A DNA stretch of 64,000 nucleotides from Microbacterium imperiale (lineage in GTDB: Bacteria > Actinomycetota > Actinomycetes > Actinomycetales > Microbacteriaceae). Under the pieces are notes generated by a model. The model did no database searches, was not told where the DNA came from, and worked only from the letters and a program-made list of their open reading frames with translations. The stretch is taken from positions 1,612,001-1,676,000 of the forward strand of contig NZ_JAGIOK010000001.1 of the NCBI RefSeq assembly GCF_017876655.1. Reading direction: 5' to 3'. Of this stretch, positions 9,326 through 16,449 are shown in pieces. The position numbers and the translations under genes were made by a program. Within the stretch, counting starts at the first letter, position 1. Each line of letters opens with the position of its first letter.

Positions 9326-9705
9326 TCAGCCTCCCCCGGGGCGCGCGACTTTGAGCCTCGACCGTGCAATCATGCGCAAGTTCCTATGCCTCACGGCGAC
9401 GAGCGCGCGTACGGCGCGACGCCTCGGTTGCGTCAGGTCGCCACGCATGGCTGGGGGAACTTTCGAAGGCACTACCCGCACCGCACACGGGGAAGACACC
9501 TCGAGCGCCGCCAGGCCTTCGACCCAATCGATACGAAGCTGTGACCGATGCGGTTTCTGCTCGTTCTTGAGCTCAATCGGCAACTTACGGCGCATCAACA
9601 CCGCCGAACTAATGAAGCAACGAGACGCGAGGCGGTACGACTAGACGTGGCCCCGATTGCGGCGGCGACCGCCGCAATCGCATGGCGCCATGACTTGGAG
9701 TCGCA
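9326..9705. other. Intergenic stretch, nothing recognised
   Basis: 380 bases between the truncated fragment and the next plus-strand gene. Short inverted repeat GGGGCCACGTC / ATTGCGGCGGCGACCGCCGCAAT-type palindrome at about 9656-9680 sits 25 bases before the start at 9706. No coding signal. Confidence 0.4.
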
Positions 9706-10638
9706 ATGACACGCACGCAAACACTCACCATCACACCCGCTCAGCTACGCAGCTTGGCCCTCCTCGAGCCCTTGCGGGAAGCGCAGGCGTACGTCCAATT
9801 TCATCCTGACAGCTCACTCGTGCCAACACCGACGCTCGAACAGCAGGCACTCGAAGGACGCATTTTGAAAGAATTGCGTTACCTCCTCCGTATCGATCAG
9901 CCCGAGTACCCGAGCGAGGGCCGCATGGTTCCACTGGAGATTGAGGCCGGACGCAATTACCTCACCCTCGTCGTTGGCCAACGCCAGCTGGCCAACGAAC
10001 TGTGTGAGCTCCTACCAGCCTGGAACTTCGACGAGGGGCTCGCCCTAGGCATCCCGTTTCTTCGCGCTCGTGAGAATGCCGGCCGCACTGGTGTCACGCT
10101 GTTTCGGCTCGGCGTCGATGCGGAAGTGACCTTCGTTGGCGTCTCGATGTCAGCACTGGAGGCGGAACGTGAGACCTTCCTGCGTTGCGGAGACCTCGTG
10201 GGCGTCCGCCCCGGGGACCCGGTGCTCGGCCGCGAATTTGATGTCCAGCTCCGGGATAACGCGGAGTTCATCGCACTCAGCGCGGTGGTACGCAGACTCG
10301 GCCTCTTCCTCTCAGCCAACCCCTTCGTGATCGAGACATGGACGACCCCCGGCATACTGCACGTGGAACTGGCTGTCCCCTCAAACGAGCCCACGCCGCT
10401 CGCAAGGCTCCTCGAGCATCTCCAGTCGCCGCACTTTGCGCCGCGGTTCGAGCTCACCCGAGAATTCGATCACCACCACCTCTTCAGTATCGAAGGCTCG
10501 ACAGTGAAAGTGAATGTGCGGACTCTCCCTAGATTGGCCCAACCAGAACGGACTACCCCGCCTAAGGCTCCGTATCACCGCGACAGCTCAAATCGGCCAC
10601 ATCCAAAGAGCCTTGGCCGCGAAGCATGGTCACCGTGA
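9706..10638 (+). CDS. Hypothetical protein, 310 aa
   Basis: Starts MTRTQTLTITPAQLRSLA. The first half alternates helices and strands (LTLVVGQRQLANELCELLPA); the second half has VEVTFVGVSMSALEAERET-like amphipathic stretches and a basic, Pro-rich tail (last 35 residues). No transmembrane segment, signal peptide or catalytic motif could be recognised. It stands alone between a decayed locus and a repeated nrdH leader. The basic tail may be read-through of degenerate sequence, so the native C-terminus could be nearer residue 275. Confidence 0.55.
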   Translation: MTRTQTLTITPAQLRSLALLEPLREAQAYVQFHPDSSLVPTPTLEQQALEGRILKELRYLLRIDQPEYPSEGRMVPLEIEAGRNYLTLVVGQRQLANELCELLPAWNFDEGLALGIPFLRARENAGRTGVTLFRLGVDAEVTFVGVSMSALEAERETFLRCGDLVGVRPGDPVLGREFDVQLRDNAEFIALSAVVRRLGLFLSANPFVIETWTTPGILHVELAVPSNEPTPLARLLEHLQSPHFAPRFELTREFDHHHLFSIEGSTVKVNVRTLPRLAQPERTTPPKAPYHRDSSNRPHPKSLGREAWSP

Positions 10639-10747
10639 CCGAGCTCGCGCCGGCCCAACCGATGACCGAACCGGCGGATCCTCGCGCTTTCCGGCACGCG
10701 GGCGGAGGTACCGAATATGAGCGCCCCGTTCGCGGCCTAGCTTATTG

Positions 10748-10893
10748 CGGAATTCCGGCGACGCTTGACTTTGACCCGCTCCGAGCCGACGTGCGGGCCG
10801 CAAGTATCAGCCGATGGCGAGGCATCGGCTGAACGGCTGAGGACCGCAGAGAGGGTCACGAGCGATGAGCATTCACGTCACGGTGTATGGGGC
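10748..10893 (+). repeat. Copy 1 of a 146-base repeat with nrdH leader
   Basis: Direct repeat of 15990-16135, aligned without gaps; the right-hand 123 bases (from TTGACCCGCTCCGAGCCGAC) are nearly identical. It contains the hairpin AGCCGATG-gcgagg-CATCGGCT and ends in the first ten codons of an nrdH-like gene. The conserved upstream part, outside the coding sequence, suggests a regulatory leader or a recombination product. Confidence 0.8.
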
Positions 10894-10933
10894 GGCCAAG
10901 GGCTGCTCGAAGCGCGAGCAACGGTATCGCTAA
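10865..10933 (+). pseudogene. Truncated nrdH-like glutaredoxin remnant (copy 1)
   Basis: Reads MSIHVTVYGAAKGCSKREQ and stops after 22 codons. The family redox motif would be C-x-x-C; here the second Cys is Arg (GCSKR), and the remaining two thirds of the protein are gone. The leader is a repeat of that before the second copy at 16107. Confidence 0.65.
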
Positions 10934-11097
10934 CCTTGTCGAAGGTCTACATAACCGAGGCCGCCGATCCCATTCAGGACCGGGGGCCCCGCGAACGTCT
11001 CGCCGGGGCTACGACCTCGCGGGGGCCGGATACACAGGGATGTTTTGCCGTTTGACCAAGGATTCTGACCAGTAACCAAGCGCGGCTCAGGACGTAC

Positions 11098-12606
11098 CTA
11101 GTTGGTCGTCTCGCCGGGGAAAGCTGCGATCTCACCTGTGTCCGGGTCGATGATTCCGTAGTCCTCGTTGTCGCCGTCCTCGTCCTCATCGTCGAGCTCG
11201 CTCATATCAAGAGGCGTCTGACCATCGTCCTTCTCGTACGCCAAGAACTCCGCGAGCGCATCGCGGTATTCCTCGGGAAGGTCATAGACCAGCGGGATCG
11301 TGGTCGCCACGAGATCAGCCATGAGGATCTTGCTCCGGGTTACCCCAGTCCCGGTGCGCTCGGCGAGATCGACGTTCACGCGTCCGGATCGCGTGGACAC
11401 GATCGACTGCGCCACCTCGCCAGCACCCTCGAAGGTCGCCGACAGCCCACGCAGACGCTCGGTGCTGATCGCACCCTCGTCGATCTTCGCACTGATGTGC
11501 TCGGGGCCCGAGTGCACGCTCACCTCGATCAGGTCGAAGCCGTCCGACCGCTCGATGAACCGTTCGACCGAAACTGCCTGCGCCGCATCCTTCTCCACGT
11601 CGTCCAGGTCCTTCTTCGCTCCCCCGAGGACCGCGAAGAGGTTCGGCGCTTCGAAGCTGATGTGGCGTCCCCGGCGGGCCCACCGGAACAACTCGCCCTC
11701 CGCCGGGGAGTCCAGCCCGAGCGGGTCGCTCTTCACCACGGCGGCACGCGCCGCGATCACGTCCAGGTTGGCCTTCATGAGCCACTGGATGTTGTCGGAG
11801 TCGGTATCGAAGTCGAGCGTCTCCAGGTCGGACAGGCGAAGCCCTCGACCGACCCGCTTCCAGAATCTCTCGTCGTCCGTCCGCATGTACTTGACGAGAT
11901 AACGCAGAGATTCGGGGTTGAGCCGGCCCGACGTGTCCGCGCCGCCAGGGAACTGAGTGAGTGAACCCTCGCTCCCCTCCCAGACCGCCTGCAGCACACG
12001 GTTCATACGCCATGCCTGCGGGCCACCGAGGCGGTCCTCAATCGCCGTGACGGCTTCGGCTGTCGGCTCAAACTCGACCTGCGCCGCTGCGTCGAAGCCG
12101 CGCGCCACCACGTCCGCGAGGTCCACCGCCTGGTCGGCCACGAACGTGCCGCGACCACCCTGGGCTAGTGCATTGCTCAGCATGTTGGCCGTCGAGTCGG
12201 ACTGTTTACGGTCGATCAGCCGCTCCAGCGCCGACGGCTCAGTGAACATGGCGTCGGTGTCGGCGATCACCTGATCGATCGCCGGCTGCGCCTCCACCGA
12301 TTCGGGACTGGTAAGTCCGAAAATGAGCGGGTCGGTGGAGTCGATGAGGGCCACGTCGTCGACAAGCGCGTCGAGATCGTACGTCAGGCGGAGGTACACC
12401 CGACGGCTACTCTCGTCCGGCCAGGTCATCACGAAGTCGGGTGCGAACGTGTGGTTGAAGTAGTTGGTGGACCGCACCTTCGCAGTCGCGTCGAGCGCTA
12501 AAAGCTCCTTGGCGACTGCGTCTTTGACACGGAAGATCGACTCGCGTGGGGATGGGTCGAAGAGCCCGTCGAGGATCTGCGCGGCGAAGCCGGACACGTC
12601 AGCCAT
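11098..12606 (-). CDS. Hypothetical protein, partner of nuclease-like gene
   Basis: 502 residues from MADVSGFAAQILDGLF. The body is mixed alpha/beta with no recognised motif; the C-terminal 45 residues are very acidic (DDEDEDGDNED). The start codon overlaps the stop of the upstream gene in TAATG, so the two are translationally coupled and probably act together. No transmembrane segments are visible. An apparent N-terminal extension to 12921 lies inside the upstream gene and is rejected. The pairing of a conserved nuclease-like protein with a large unknown partner is typical of uncharacterised defence modules, but the function is not known. Confidence 0.7.
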   Translation of the reverse strand: MADVSGFAAQILDGLFDPSPRESIFRVKDAVAKELLALDATAKVRSTNYFNHTFAPDFVMTWPDESSRRVYLRLTYDLDALVDDVALIDSTDPLIFGLTSPESVEAQPAIDQVIADTDAMFTEPSALERLIDRKQSDSTANMLSNALAQGGRGTFVADQAVDLADVVARGFDAAAQVEFEPTAEAVTAIEDRLGGPQAWRMNRVLQAVWEGSEGSLTQFPGGADTSGRLNPESLRYLVKYMRTDDERFWKRVGRGLRLSDLETLDFDTDSDNIQWLMKANLDVIAARAAVVKSDPLGLDSPAEGELFRWARRGRHISFEAPNLFAVLGGAKKDLDDVEKDAAQAVSVERFIERSDGFDLIEVSVHSGPEHISAKIDEGAISTERLRGLSATFEGAGEVAQSIVSTRSGRVNVDLAERTGTGVTRSKILMADLVATTIPLVYDLPEEYRDALAEFLAYEKDDGQTPLDMSELDDEDEDGDNEDYGIIDPDTGEIAAFPGETTN

Positions 12607-13211
12607 TAGTCCCCCTTCCTCGCCTCGTAGTCCTCGATGACCCCTCGATGCTCTTTCGAGATCACGAGGTTCTCTTGCTTCTCGGACAGGACAATGAGCC
12701 AGAGCCTGCTCGCCACCGCCGACAACGCGTCGGGGTCGATCATGGCCTCCGCCTTGTCCTTCTCCTTGACCCCGAACACCCGCACGCGGTGCTCGATGAC
12801 GTGTTCGCGCACGTACTCGGCGGTCATGAGCTCCGGCCACTTCGTGATGGAGTGGGGGCTCCAGGCGAGCCACATGAAGTTGTCGCACATCCCTGGCTTG
12901 TCGAGGTAGGCAACATAGCACTGTGCGAGGAACTGCGAGTAGTGGTCTGCGAGGTCACTCGGCTTTGCGTAGTTCTTGGACTCAGCGAAGAACATCTGCC
13001 CGTCGTACTCGCCGTACCGGAGCAGCCCACCGAGGTCGAAGGAGAAGTTCTGGCCTCCGTGAGGCCACGCGAAGCGCAGCTTGGATACGGCTGGCGGGTC
13101 GGGGTTAACCCACTGGGCGTTGACGCGGGTGGTCGATTCAAGCCATCGCTTCGCGCGCCGCGCGCCGTCCGCCCCCTTGGCCTGAGCCGACTCCCCCTCG
13201 ATTCGGGTCAT
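12606..13211 (-). CDS. PD-(D/E)xK-like nuclease-fold protein, 201 aa
   Basis: Starts MTRIEGESAQAKGADG. Residues about 55-85 read NFSFDLGGLLRYGEYDG then QMFFAESKNY: Asp, a short loop, and E-x-K at a strand end, the active-site pattern of restriction-endonuclease-like folds. A conserved-looking aromatic/His helix follows (DLADHYSQFLAQCYVAY). The gene is coupled by a one-base overlap to the 502-residue gene downstream. Upstream lie two micro-ORFs and a membrane protein on the same strand. A DNA-cleaving defence role is an inference; no sensor domain is obvious. Confidence 0.7.
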   Translation of the reverse strand: MTRIEGESAQAKGADGARRAKRWLESTTRVNAQWVNPDPPAVSKLRFAWPHGGQNFSFDLGGLLRYGEYDGQMFFAESKNYAKPSDLADHYSQFLAQCYVAYLDKPGMCDNFMWLAWSPHSITKWPELMTAEYVREHVIEHRVRVFGVKEKDKAEAMIDPDALSAVASRLWLIVLSEKQENLVISKEHRGVIEDYEARKGD

Positions 13212-13296
13212 GCTCGGTACATTAGCGAACGCTACCTCTGTCCCCGCGCATTGGCGTCACGGAGCCAACGCCGGGATGTCGGTCCCGGCTGACAAC

Positions 13297-13401
13297 TCAG
13301 TCTTGAACTCGCGGCTTGTTGTCGCGCAGGTCTTCGTGAACCTGCTTTAGATCAGGCGTCACGTCGGGCCGAGACGTACTCGGCTTCTCGTCGTCAGTCA
13401 T
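13297..13401 (-). CDS. Micro-protein, 34 aa
   Basis: MTDDEKPSTSRPDVTPDL onward, hydrophilic and probably disordered. Its ATG overlaps the TGA of the preceding 38-residue ORF (ATGA), and composition is protein-like. It is too short to assign a function; the tight overlap with its neighbour is the main support. Confidence 0.4.
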   Translation of the reverse strand: MTDDEKPSTSRPDVTPDLKQVHEDLRDNKPRVQD

Positions 13402-13514
13402 TTGGTCCTCGGCGACTCTCCGCTACCGGTCAGGGTCTGCAGGGCGTCGTCGACATTAGGGCGCGACGGTGGCTTCGGGGCTGGTTGGGGCTTCGACTCG
13501 TTGTTGTTCGGCAT
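13398..13514 (-). CDS. Micro-protein, 38 aa, Pro-rich
   Basis: MPNNNESKPQPAPKPPSRPN onward. It starts 58 bases inside the end of the upstream membrane-protein gene in another frame and overlaps the next micro-ORF by four bases (ATGA). The chain of overlaps suggests one transcript from 14064 down to 13297. Confidence 0.4.
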   Translation of the reverse strand: MPNNNESKPQPAPKPPSRPNVDDALQTLTGSGESPRTK

Positions 13515-14064
13515 TCTCACTCCAGATAGGGGCTAGGGCATTGGTACCAGCGACGAGTAGCGCCGCGACGAGACTCGCCAGAAGGTAGGCGAATGCCCGC
13601 TTCGACCATTTCACTCGCTGTTCGTTCTGAGCATCGCGGCGAGCGATCTCGACCGCCTTCACTTCAAGAAGGTAGTCCTCAAGGTCAGCGGCAGACTTCT
13701 CTGACTCAACCCAGTTATCGACTAGGTTCCGCGCGGATGCGACGTCTAATTTGCGGGGCCAAAGTGCGACCGTCGCCAAGGCCACCGTCGCAACCGTGAG
13801 GCCGAACGGAACGACGCCAATAAGCCAGGTATCGATCGTGATCAACCCGACTCCGGTGGCCGACGCGAGCACCCCGGCAGCGACGACGATGAAAGAAGCC
13901 TTGGTTTCCGCCTGTCGCGTGCGCTCGACCGCCGCAGACCTGAGCACTTCAAGGTCCGCGTTCAGGAGCCGAATCCGTTTCAACTTCTCTTCCGCGGCGG
14001 GAGAGACGCCCCACTCGGGGTCGCGCGGACGCCGCCCGATGCCCCACTCCCCAGTCGCCCACAT
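13456..14064 (-). CDS. Three-helix membrane protein resembling PycTM/2TM defence effectors
   Basis: About 202 residues from MWATGEWGIGRRPRDP (ATGs at 14073 and 14076 are alternatives). A basic coiled-coil N-terminus is followed by ETKASFIVVAAGVLASATGV, a second hydrophobic segment ending VALWPRKLD, a soluble helical region, and a third segment (AFAYLLASLVAALLVAG). The KAS...G helix and WPRK end resemble the pattern of Pycsar-type membrane effectors and related 2TM effector domains, which is an inference by motif only. No cyclase gene is visible nearby. The 520-base open extension upstream of this start is antisense to the gene at 14114 and rejected. Confidence 0.55.
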   Translation of the reverse strand: MWATGEWGIGRRPRDPEWGVSPAAEEKLKRIRLLNADLEVLRSAAVERTRQAETKASFIVVAAGVLASATGVGLITIDTWLIGVVPFGLTVATVALATVALWPRKLDVASARNLVDNWVESEKSAADLEDYLLEVKAVEIARRDAQNEQRVKWSKRAFAYLLASLVAALLVAGTNALAPIWSENAEQQRVEAPTSPEATVAP

Positions 14065-14113
14065 GGAACTCATCATAGAAGCGGCCTGCGACACCGCCGG
14101 ATACCCTGAGCGC

Positions 14114-14656
14114 GTGGACTTCTGGAGCACCTTCTGGGCGACGATGTGGGGCGCGCTTGCTGGCGCAGGGTTCGGAGCCCTCGCCGCATGGCTGTTCTCC
14201 TTAAACCTGCGCCGTCGCCAGGAGACGTATGAGGCGGCAGTTCGAAAATCCGACCTGGATCGGGCGCACAAGCAGGAGCTCGATACCGCCGTCGCCAAGG
14301 TGGTGCAGCTATTCGGCGAGTACAGCGCGGCCGCGCAAGCATTCAAGTTCGCCTTCGCTCCGAACGCCAAGCTCTCAGTGGAGACGCCACACGCCGCCGG
14401 GGCGCGGCTTCTTGCGTCAATCCGTGTGGCACAGATGACCGCCGCGCCTGAGGAACAAGCACCGCTTGAGGCAGCTTTCGCGGTAGCGACCAATCGGGAG
14501 CAGGAGACCTCGAACGAGCGCGACTTGAGTCTGAGCAACGCCGCGGACATGCTTGCCCTGTGGCGCCGCGGCAAGTTGTCCACGGACGACGCTGCGACAG
14601 CTGTGCGACACCCTCGTAAAAGGACGTCTCCGCCTGACGAGCCGAACCAGAGATAA
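14114..14656 (+). CDS. Single-pass membrane protein with helical cytoplasmic domain
   Basis: About 180 residues from the GTG at 14114. An N-terminal membrane helix (TMWGALAGAGFGALAAWLF) is followed by a basic stop-transfer LNLRRRQE and a long helical domain. It is divergent from the membrane protein at 14064 with 49 bases between, so the two probably share a control region. An upstream in-frame ATG at 14065 would place the start inside that region and is less likely. Function unknown. Confidence 0.6.
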   Translation: MDFWSTFWATMWGALAGAGFGALAAWLFSLNLRRRQETYEAAVRKSDLDRAHKQELDTAVAKVVQLFGEYSAAAQAFKFAFAPNAKLSVETPHAAGARLLASIRVAQMTAAPEEQAPLEAAFAVATNREQETSNERDLSLSNAADMLALWRRGKLSTDDAATAVRHPRKRTSPPDEPNQR

Positions 14657-14702
14657 AGCCCGCGCGGCGCTCCGTGACATCTTCCTGAACACGAAGAACC
14701 CG

Positions 14703-14725
14703 CGGAGCCCTAGGAGTGGGCTCCG
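14703..14725 (+). terminator. Hairpin after the 14114 gene
   Basis: CGGAGCCC / GGGCTCCG with a seven-base loop, about 50 bases after the plus-strand stop at 14656. No clear T-run. Confidence 0.45.
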
Positions 14726-14756
14726 GGGACCTTAACCGCCGGAGAGGCGCGCAGCG

Positions 14757-15100
14757 TCAGTCGTGGATCAGCCCCGCACGCGGGGTCGGCGCGGCCGCAA
14801 CGAACGAATCCACATTCGCGTTGAACCGATCGTAGACCGACAGCACCACCTGCATGTCCGGAGCCGCTTTCGCGTCCAACGCCGTCAGATCCGCATACGC
14901 CGCGGTGTGGTTGCGGAGCGTCTGCGATAGGAACTGCCGCTCACGCGGGGCCGAACAACCTGCCAGTAGATCGAGCGTCTTTCCATTGCGTCCAGGATCC
15001 GCTCGGACAACGCTGCACGCCGATTCCGCGCGTACTGGCTCTGCCCTCCCCTGGCCTTCGCCATGGCCTCCGAGGCGCCAGACGAGCCCGTGACGTTCAT
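14757..15100 (-). pseudogene. Frameshifted small gene of unknown function
   Basis: The first part reads MNVTGSSGASEAMAKARGGQ through SERILDAMER; the last part, in another frame, reads KTLDLLAGCSAPRERQFLSQ through TPRAGLIHD. A single indel near 14985 restores one protein of about 113 residues. Its start overlaps the stop of the HTH-like frame upstream (ATGA). With that neighbour it resembles the small cargo genes of an integrating element that has decayed. No family recognised. Confidence 0.6.
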
Positions 15101-15258
15101 CGCGAATGTGACGCCGGGGCGTCACGAACGATGCAGCTCACCACACGCTCGGACACCCACGTCGCCTCTGAGACCTGGCGACGGGTCGGACCTGCCCGGA
15201 CCAGCTCGATGACTTGCGCCTCGACCGCCGGGGCCGTGCGCTGACCCGCCTTAACAGG
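15097..15258 (-). pseudogene. HTH-like frame without clear start
   Basis: The open frame reads PAVEAQVIELVRAGPTRRQV then SEATWVSERVVSCIVRDA, a homeodomain-like helix-turn-helix pattern. No ATG, GTG or TTG is placed well, and the frame is separated from the upstream ORF only by one TGA at 15259, so the two may once have been a single protein. It ends ATGA-coupled to the frameshifted gene at 15100. Confidence 0.45.
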
Positions 15259-15378
15259 TCAGCGCCCCTGGGACGCGGACTGCGCGATCTTGTCGAGGCG
15301 AGCCGCTTCGTCGTCGATCTTGTAGCTGTCCACGAACTCATCCGAGAGTGTGATGGACGACGCCCCGTCCGGGTCCAC
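15259..15378 (-). CDS. Small acidic ORF, 39 aa, possibly the 5' part of a broken gene
   Basis: From a GTG at 15378 the frame reads VDPDGASSITLSDEFVDSYK then IDDEAARLDKIAQSASQGR. The composition is protein-like. It continues in frame, past one stop, into the HTH-like frame 15097-15258, so it may be a piece of a larger decayed gene. Confidence 0.4.
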   Translation of the reverse strand: MDPDGASSITLSDEFVDSYKIDDEAARLDKIAQSASQGR

Positions 15379-15551
15379 CTGCTCCAGCCGGCTATAGCTC
15401 TCGCGCTATGGCTAGATGGGTCGCTGTGCGTTAAGGTGTGCACATACCTTCCTCCCGTCAGGTAGGTACGCCAAAGGCCCGCCACTCGTGGCAGGTGTTT
15501 GGGACTATCGATCCGCTAGGTCGCCAAACTCATCGGATCGGACTTGACTCT

Positions 15552-15579
15552 TTCGCCCCTCGCATCTGCGGGGGGCGAA
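15552..15579 (+). terminator. Strong hairpin with T-rich tail
   Basis: TTCGCCCC / GGGGCGAA stem followed on the plus strand by GTCTTTTATG. It points away from no annotated plus-strand gene, so it may end a short transcript from about 15420, or act on both strands behind the RHH gene whose stop is at 15585. Confidence 0.6.
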
Positions 15580-15584
15580 GTCTT

Positions 15585-15827
15585 TTATGCGACGTCGCTG
15601 ATAGGCAGCTCCCCGTCGTGTGGTTCGGGCTGAGGCAACCAGTTCGGCACGCCACGGTCGCTCAGATCTTCCTCAAGATGAGCGACGACCGCCTCGAAAA
15701 ATCCCGCGGAAGACATACCTGCCTGCGCGGCGATCTGATCGAAGCGGCGCTTGCGCTCTTCCTCCACAATCAGTGACAACCGGGCCGACGCTACGCGCGT
15801 GCCTCGCGGGATCTGCCGTCTGGTCAT
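15585..15827 (-). CDS. Ribbon-helix-helix (Arc/MetJ-type) protein
   Basis: 80 residues from MTRRQIPRGTRVASARLSLI. The pattern of a short basic strand then two helices (EEERKRRFDQIAAQAGMSSA, GFFEAVVAHLEEDL) fits ribbon-helix-helix DNA-binding proteins, as found in plasmid copy control and toxin-antitoxin systems. An upstream in-frame ATG at 15905 would add 26 hydrophobic residues and is less likely. No toxin partner is adjacent. Confidence 0.6.
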   Translation of the reverse strand: MTRRQIPRGTRVASARLSLIVEEERKRRFDQIAAQAGMSSAGFFEAVVAHLEEDLSDRGVPNWLPQPEPHDGELPISDVA

Positions 15828-15989
15828 ACCGGCGACGATAGCGGTGTCAACACCATGTGTCAGCCAACACGCCGGTCGAAGTGCTGTTAACACCACTAAT
15901 GACACGTACGTGTCAACTGCTCAAGGCGCCGGCGGCACCGGGGGAGCACGTCGGCTCAGAACGCCTCAAGTGTGCTGCGCAGATTCCTA

Positions 15990-16135
15990 CGGAATCCCGC
16001 CGATGCCGGCCCTTGACCCGCTCCGAGCCGACGTGCGGGCGGCAAGTATCAGCCGATGGCGAGGCATCGGCTGAACTGCCGAGGACCGAAGAGAGGATCA
16101 CGAACGATGAGCATTCATGTCACGGTGTACGGGGC
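15990..16135 (+). repeat. Copy 2 of the repeated nrdH leader
   Basis: Gap-free match of 10748-10893, including hairpin AGCCGATG-gcgagg-CATCGGCT and the Shine-Dalgarno-like AGAGAGGA before the ATG at 16107. Here the downstream gene is almost complete. Confidence 0.8.
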
Positions 16136-16342
16136 CGAGAGCTGCATGAAGTGCACGAACACCGGCACAGCGCTGCGCCTCGCCGGTATCGACTTCGAGC
16201 TCGTCGACGTCAACGTCACCGGCAGCTGCGAGCAGCCGGCGTGCGTGAGCTGCCGCTGGTAATCACAGACAAAGGTGACAGCTGGACGGGCCTGCGCGTC
16301 GACAAGATCGTCGAGCTACGCCGCGCCCACGGCGATCGCTGA
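16107..16342 (+). pseudogene. nrdH: nrdH-like glutaredoxin with a frameshift
   Basis: The first frame reads MSIHVTVYGAESCMKCTNTG, with the C-x-x-C redox motif CMKC, through FELVDVNVTGS; it stops at 16260-16262. A +1 shift near 16210-16235 continues with QLRAAGVRELPLVITD and DSWTGLRVDKIVELRR, matching the family's WSGFRPD-like end. The joined protein would be about 78 residues, the usual NrdH length. NrdH reduces class Ib ribonucleotide reductase; no nrdIEF genes are nearby. The frameshift is probably inactivating, though a programmed shift or a sequencing error cannot be excluded. Confidence 0.75.
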
Positions 16343-16449
16343 GCCCCGCTCAGGGCGTAGTGGATGCCCGCGACGCCTCTAGGCGTGTTGCTAAACTTTC
16401 CCGCCTTGCGTTCGAGTACGCCTGCGCACCCCACCAATAGAGTGACGAT

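Noticed and set aside
10905..10925. Similarity of CTCGAAGCGCGAGCA in the nrdH remnant to the resolvase SKREQ codons
   Set aside because: Only about 15 bases match; the surrounding frame fits an nrdH-like start, so chance is the simplest explanation.
12607..12921. N-terminal extension of the 502-residue protein
   Set aside because: It lies within the nuclease-like gene in another frame; the coupled ATG at 12606 explains the gene better.
14065..14583. N-terminal 170-residue extension of the 13456 membrane protein
   Set aside because: It is exactly antisense to the plus-strand gene at 14114 and has Ser/Ala/Arg-rich composition.
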